Assembly (NCBI GenBank): GCA_964619555.1
Contig: CAZUDV010000004.1
Coordinates: forward strand, 124,001-188,000
Direction: 5' to 3'
Length of the DNA stretch: 64,000 nucleotides
Source: JAGOPY01 sp964619555
GTDB lineage: Bacteria > Bacteroidota > Bacteroidia > Bacteroidales > JAGOPY01
Positions within the stretch are counted from its first letter, which is position 1; each line of letters starts with the position of its first letter. Positions 63,951 to 64,000 of this stretch are shown here, one piece after another. The notes beneath the pieces were generated by a model, which searched no databases, was not told where the DNA came from, and worked only from the letters and a program-made list of their open reading frames with translations. Both the position numbers and the translations under genes were made by a program.

Positions 63951-63984
63951 CCTCACAGGTCACCTGTGAGGTCACCTGTGAGGT
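63949..63984. repeat. 12-bp palindromic repeat (ACCTCACAGGT / ACCTGTGAGGT) array
   Basis: One inverted and two direct copies of the same unit found three times inside the GH94 gene at 219-254. The left part can pair with the right part as a hairpin, right at the stop codon of the deacylase gene. Confidence 0.8.
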
Positions 63985-64000
63985 TGAGGTTATTCCCTGA

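Overview
The window looks like chromosomal DNA of a Bacteroidota bacterium. The evidence is a type IX secretion C-terminal sorting domain, -7 promoter boxes of the TAnnTTTG type (36924, 38094, 59921, 62090), a Bacteroidota-type MetG signature (KISTS), weak or absent Shine-Dalgarno sequences, a GH144 beta-1,2-glucanase, and many short palindromic repeats between genes. The respiratory narGHJI set implies anaerobic growth on nitrate. No rRNA or CRISPR is present; one tRNA is.

Layout. (1) 1-10.9 kb, minus strand: one probable operon for beta-1,2-glucan (sophoro-oligosaccharide) use. In transcription order it has a GH144 lipoprotein endo-glucanase, a secreted (alpha/alpha)6 protein with a discoidin domain, a GPH-type MFS sugar transporter with a long helical insert, a GH35-like enzyme and a GH94 1,2-beta-oligoglucan phosphorylase cut by the window edge. 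No SusC/SusD pair is visible. (2) 11.0-22.2 kb: a T9SS cargo protein, a tetR-MFP-RND/TolC efflux locus with matching palindromes at both promoters, an M28 peptidase, a secreted SagB-like nitroreductase and a FAS1 lipoprotein. Four copies of one ~40-bp palindrome lie between these genes. (3) 22.4-32.6 kb: an Rrf2/NsrR-like regulator divergent from ric (Fe-S repair), followed by a diheme cytochrome c, narGHJI and narK. (4) 32.6-37.8 kb: a membrane spermidine-synthase-like protein, an FtsX-type ABC permease and a secreted protein with a C-terminal membrane anchor.

(5) 37.93-53.34 kb: an integrated element of about 15.4 kb in the 3' end of tRNA-Arg(CCT), with 15-bp att repeats and an inner pair of 25-bp direct repeats. 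It has a tyrosine integrase, an excisionase-like protein, a type III restriction-modification system, a three-gene group with a TIR-like (PF10137-type) NAD-ase candidate, a lipoprotein, and a module of J-domain, RadC-like and single-strand-annealing-like proteins. No capsid, relaxase or conjugation gene was found, so it looks like a defence island carried by a satellite or minimal integrative element. Its centre is clearly A+T-richer than the flanks.

(6) 53.6-64 kb: a propeller-transglutaminase protein, a GH36-like glycosidase, metG, a GxxExxY nuclease-fold gene enclosed by two nested perfect inverted repeats, an S66 LD-carboxypeptidase, a YraN family protein, an RluB-type pseudouridine synthase and a YbaK/ProX deacylase. 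Housekeeping genes here are separated by many short repeats, and two repeats appear to have been taken into reading frames in frame (in the GH94 and GH36 genes).
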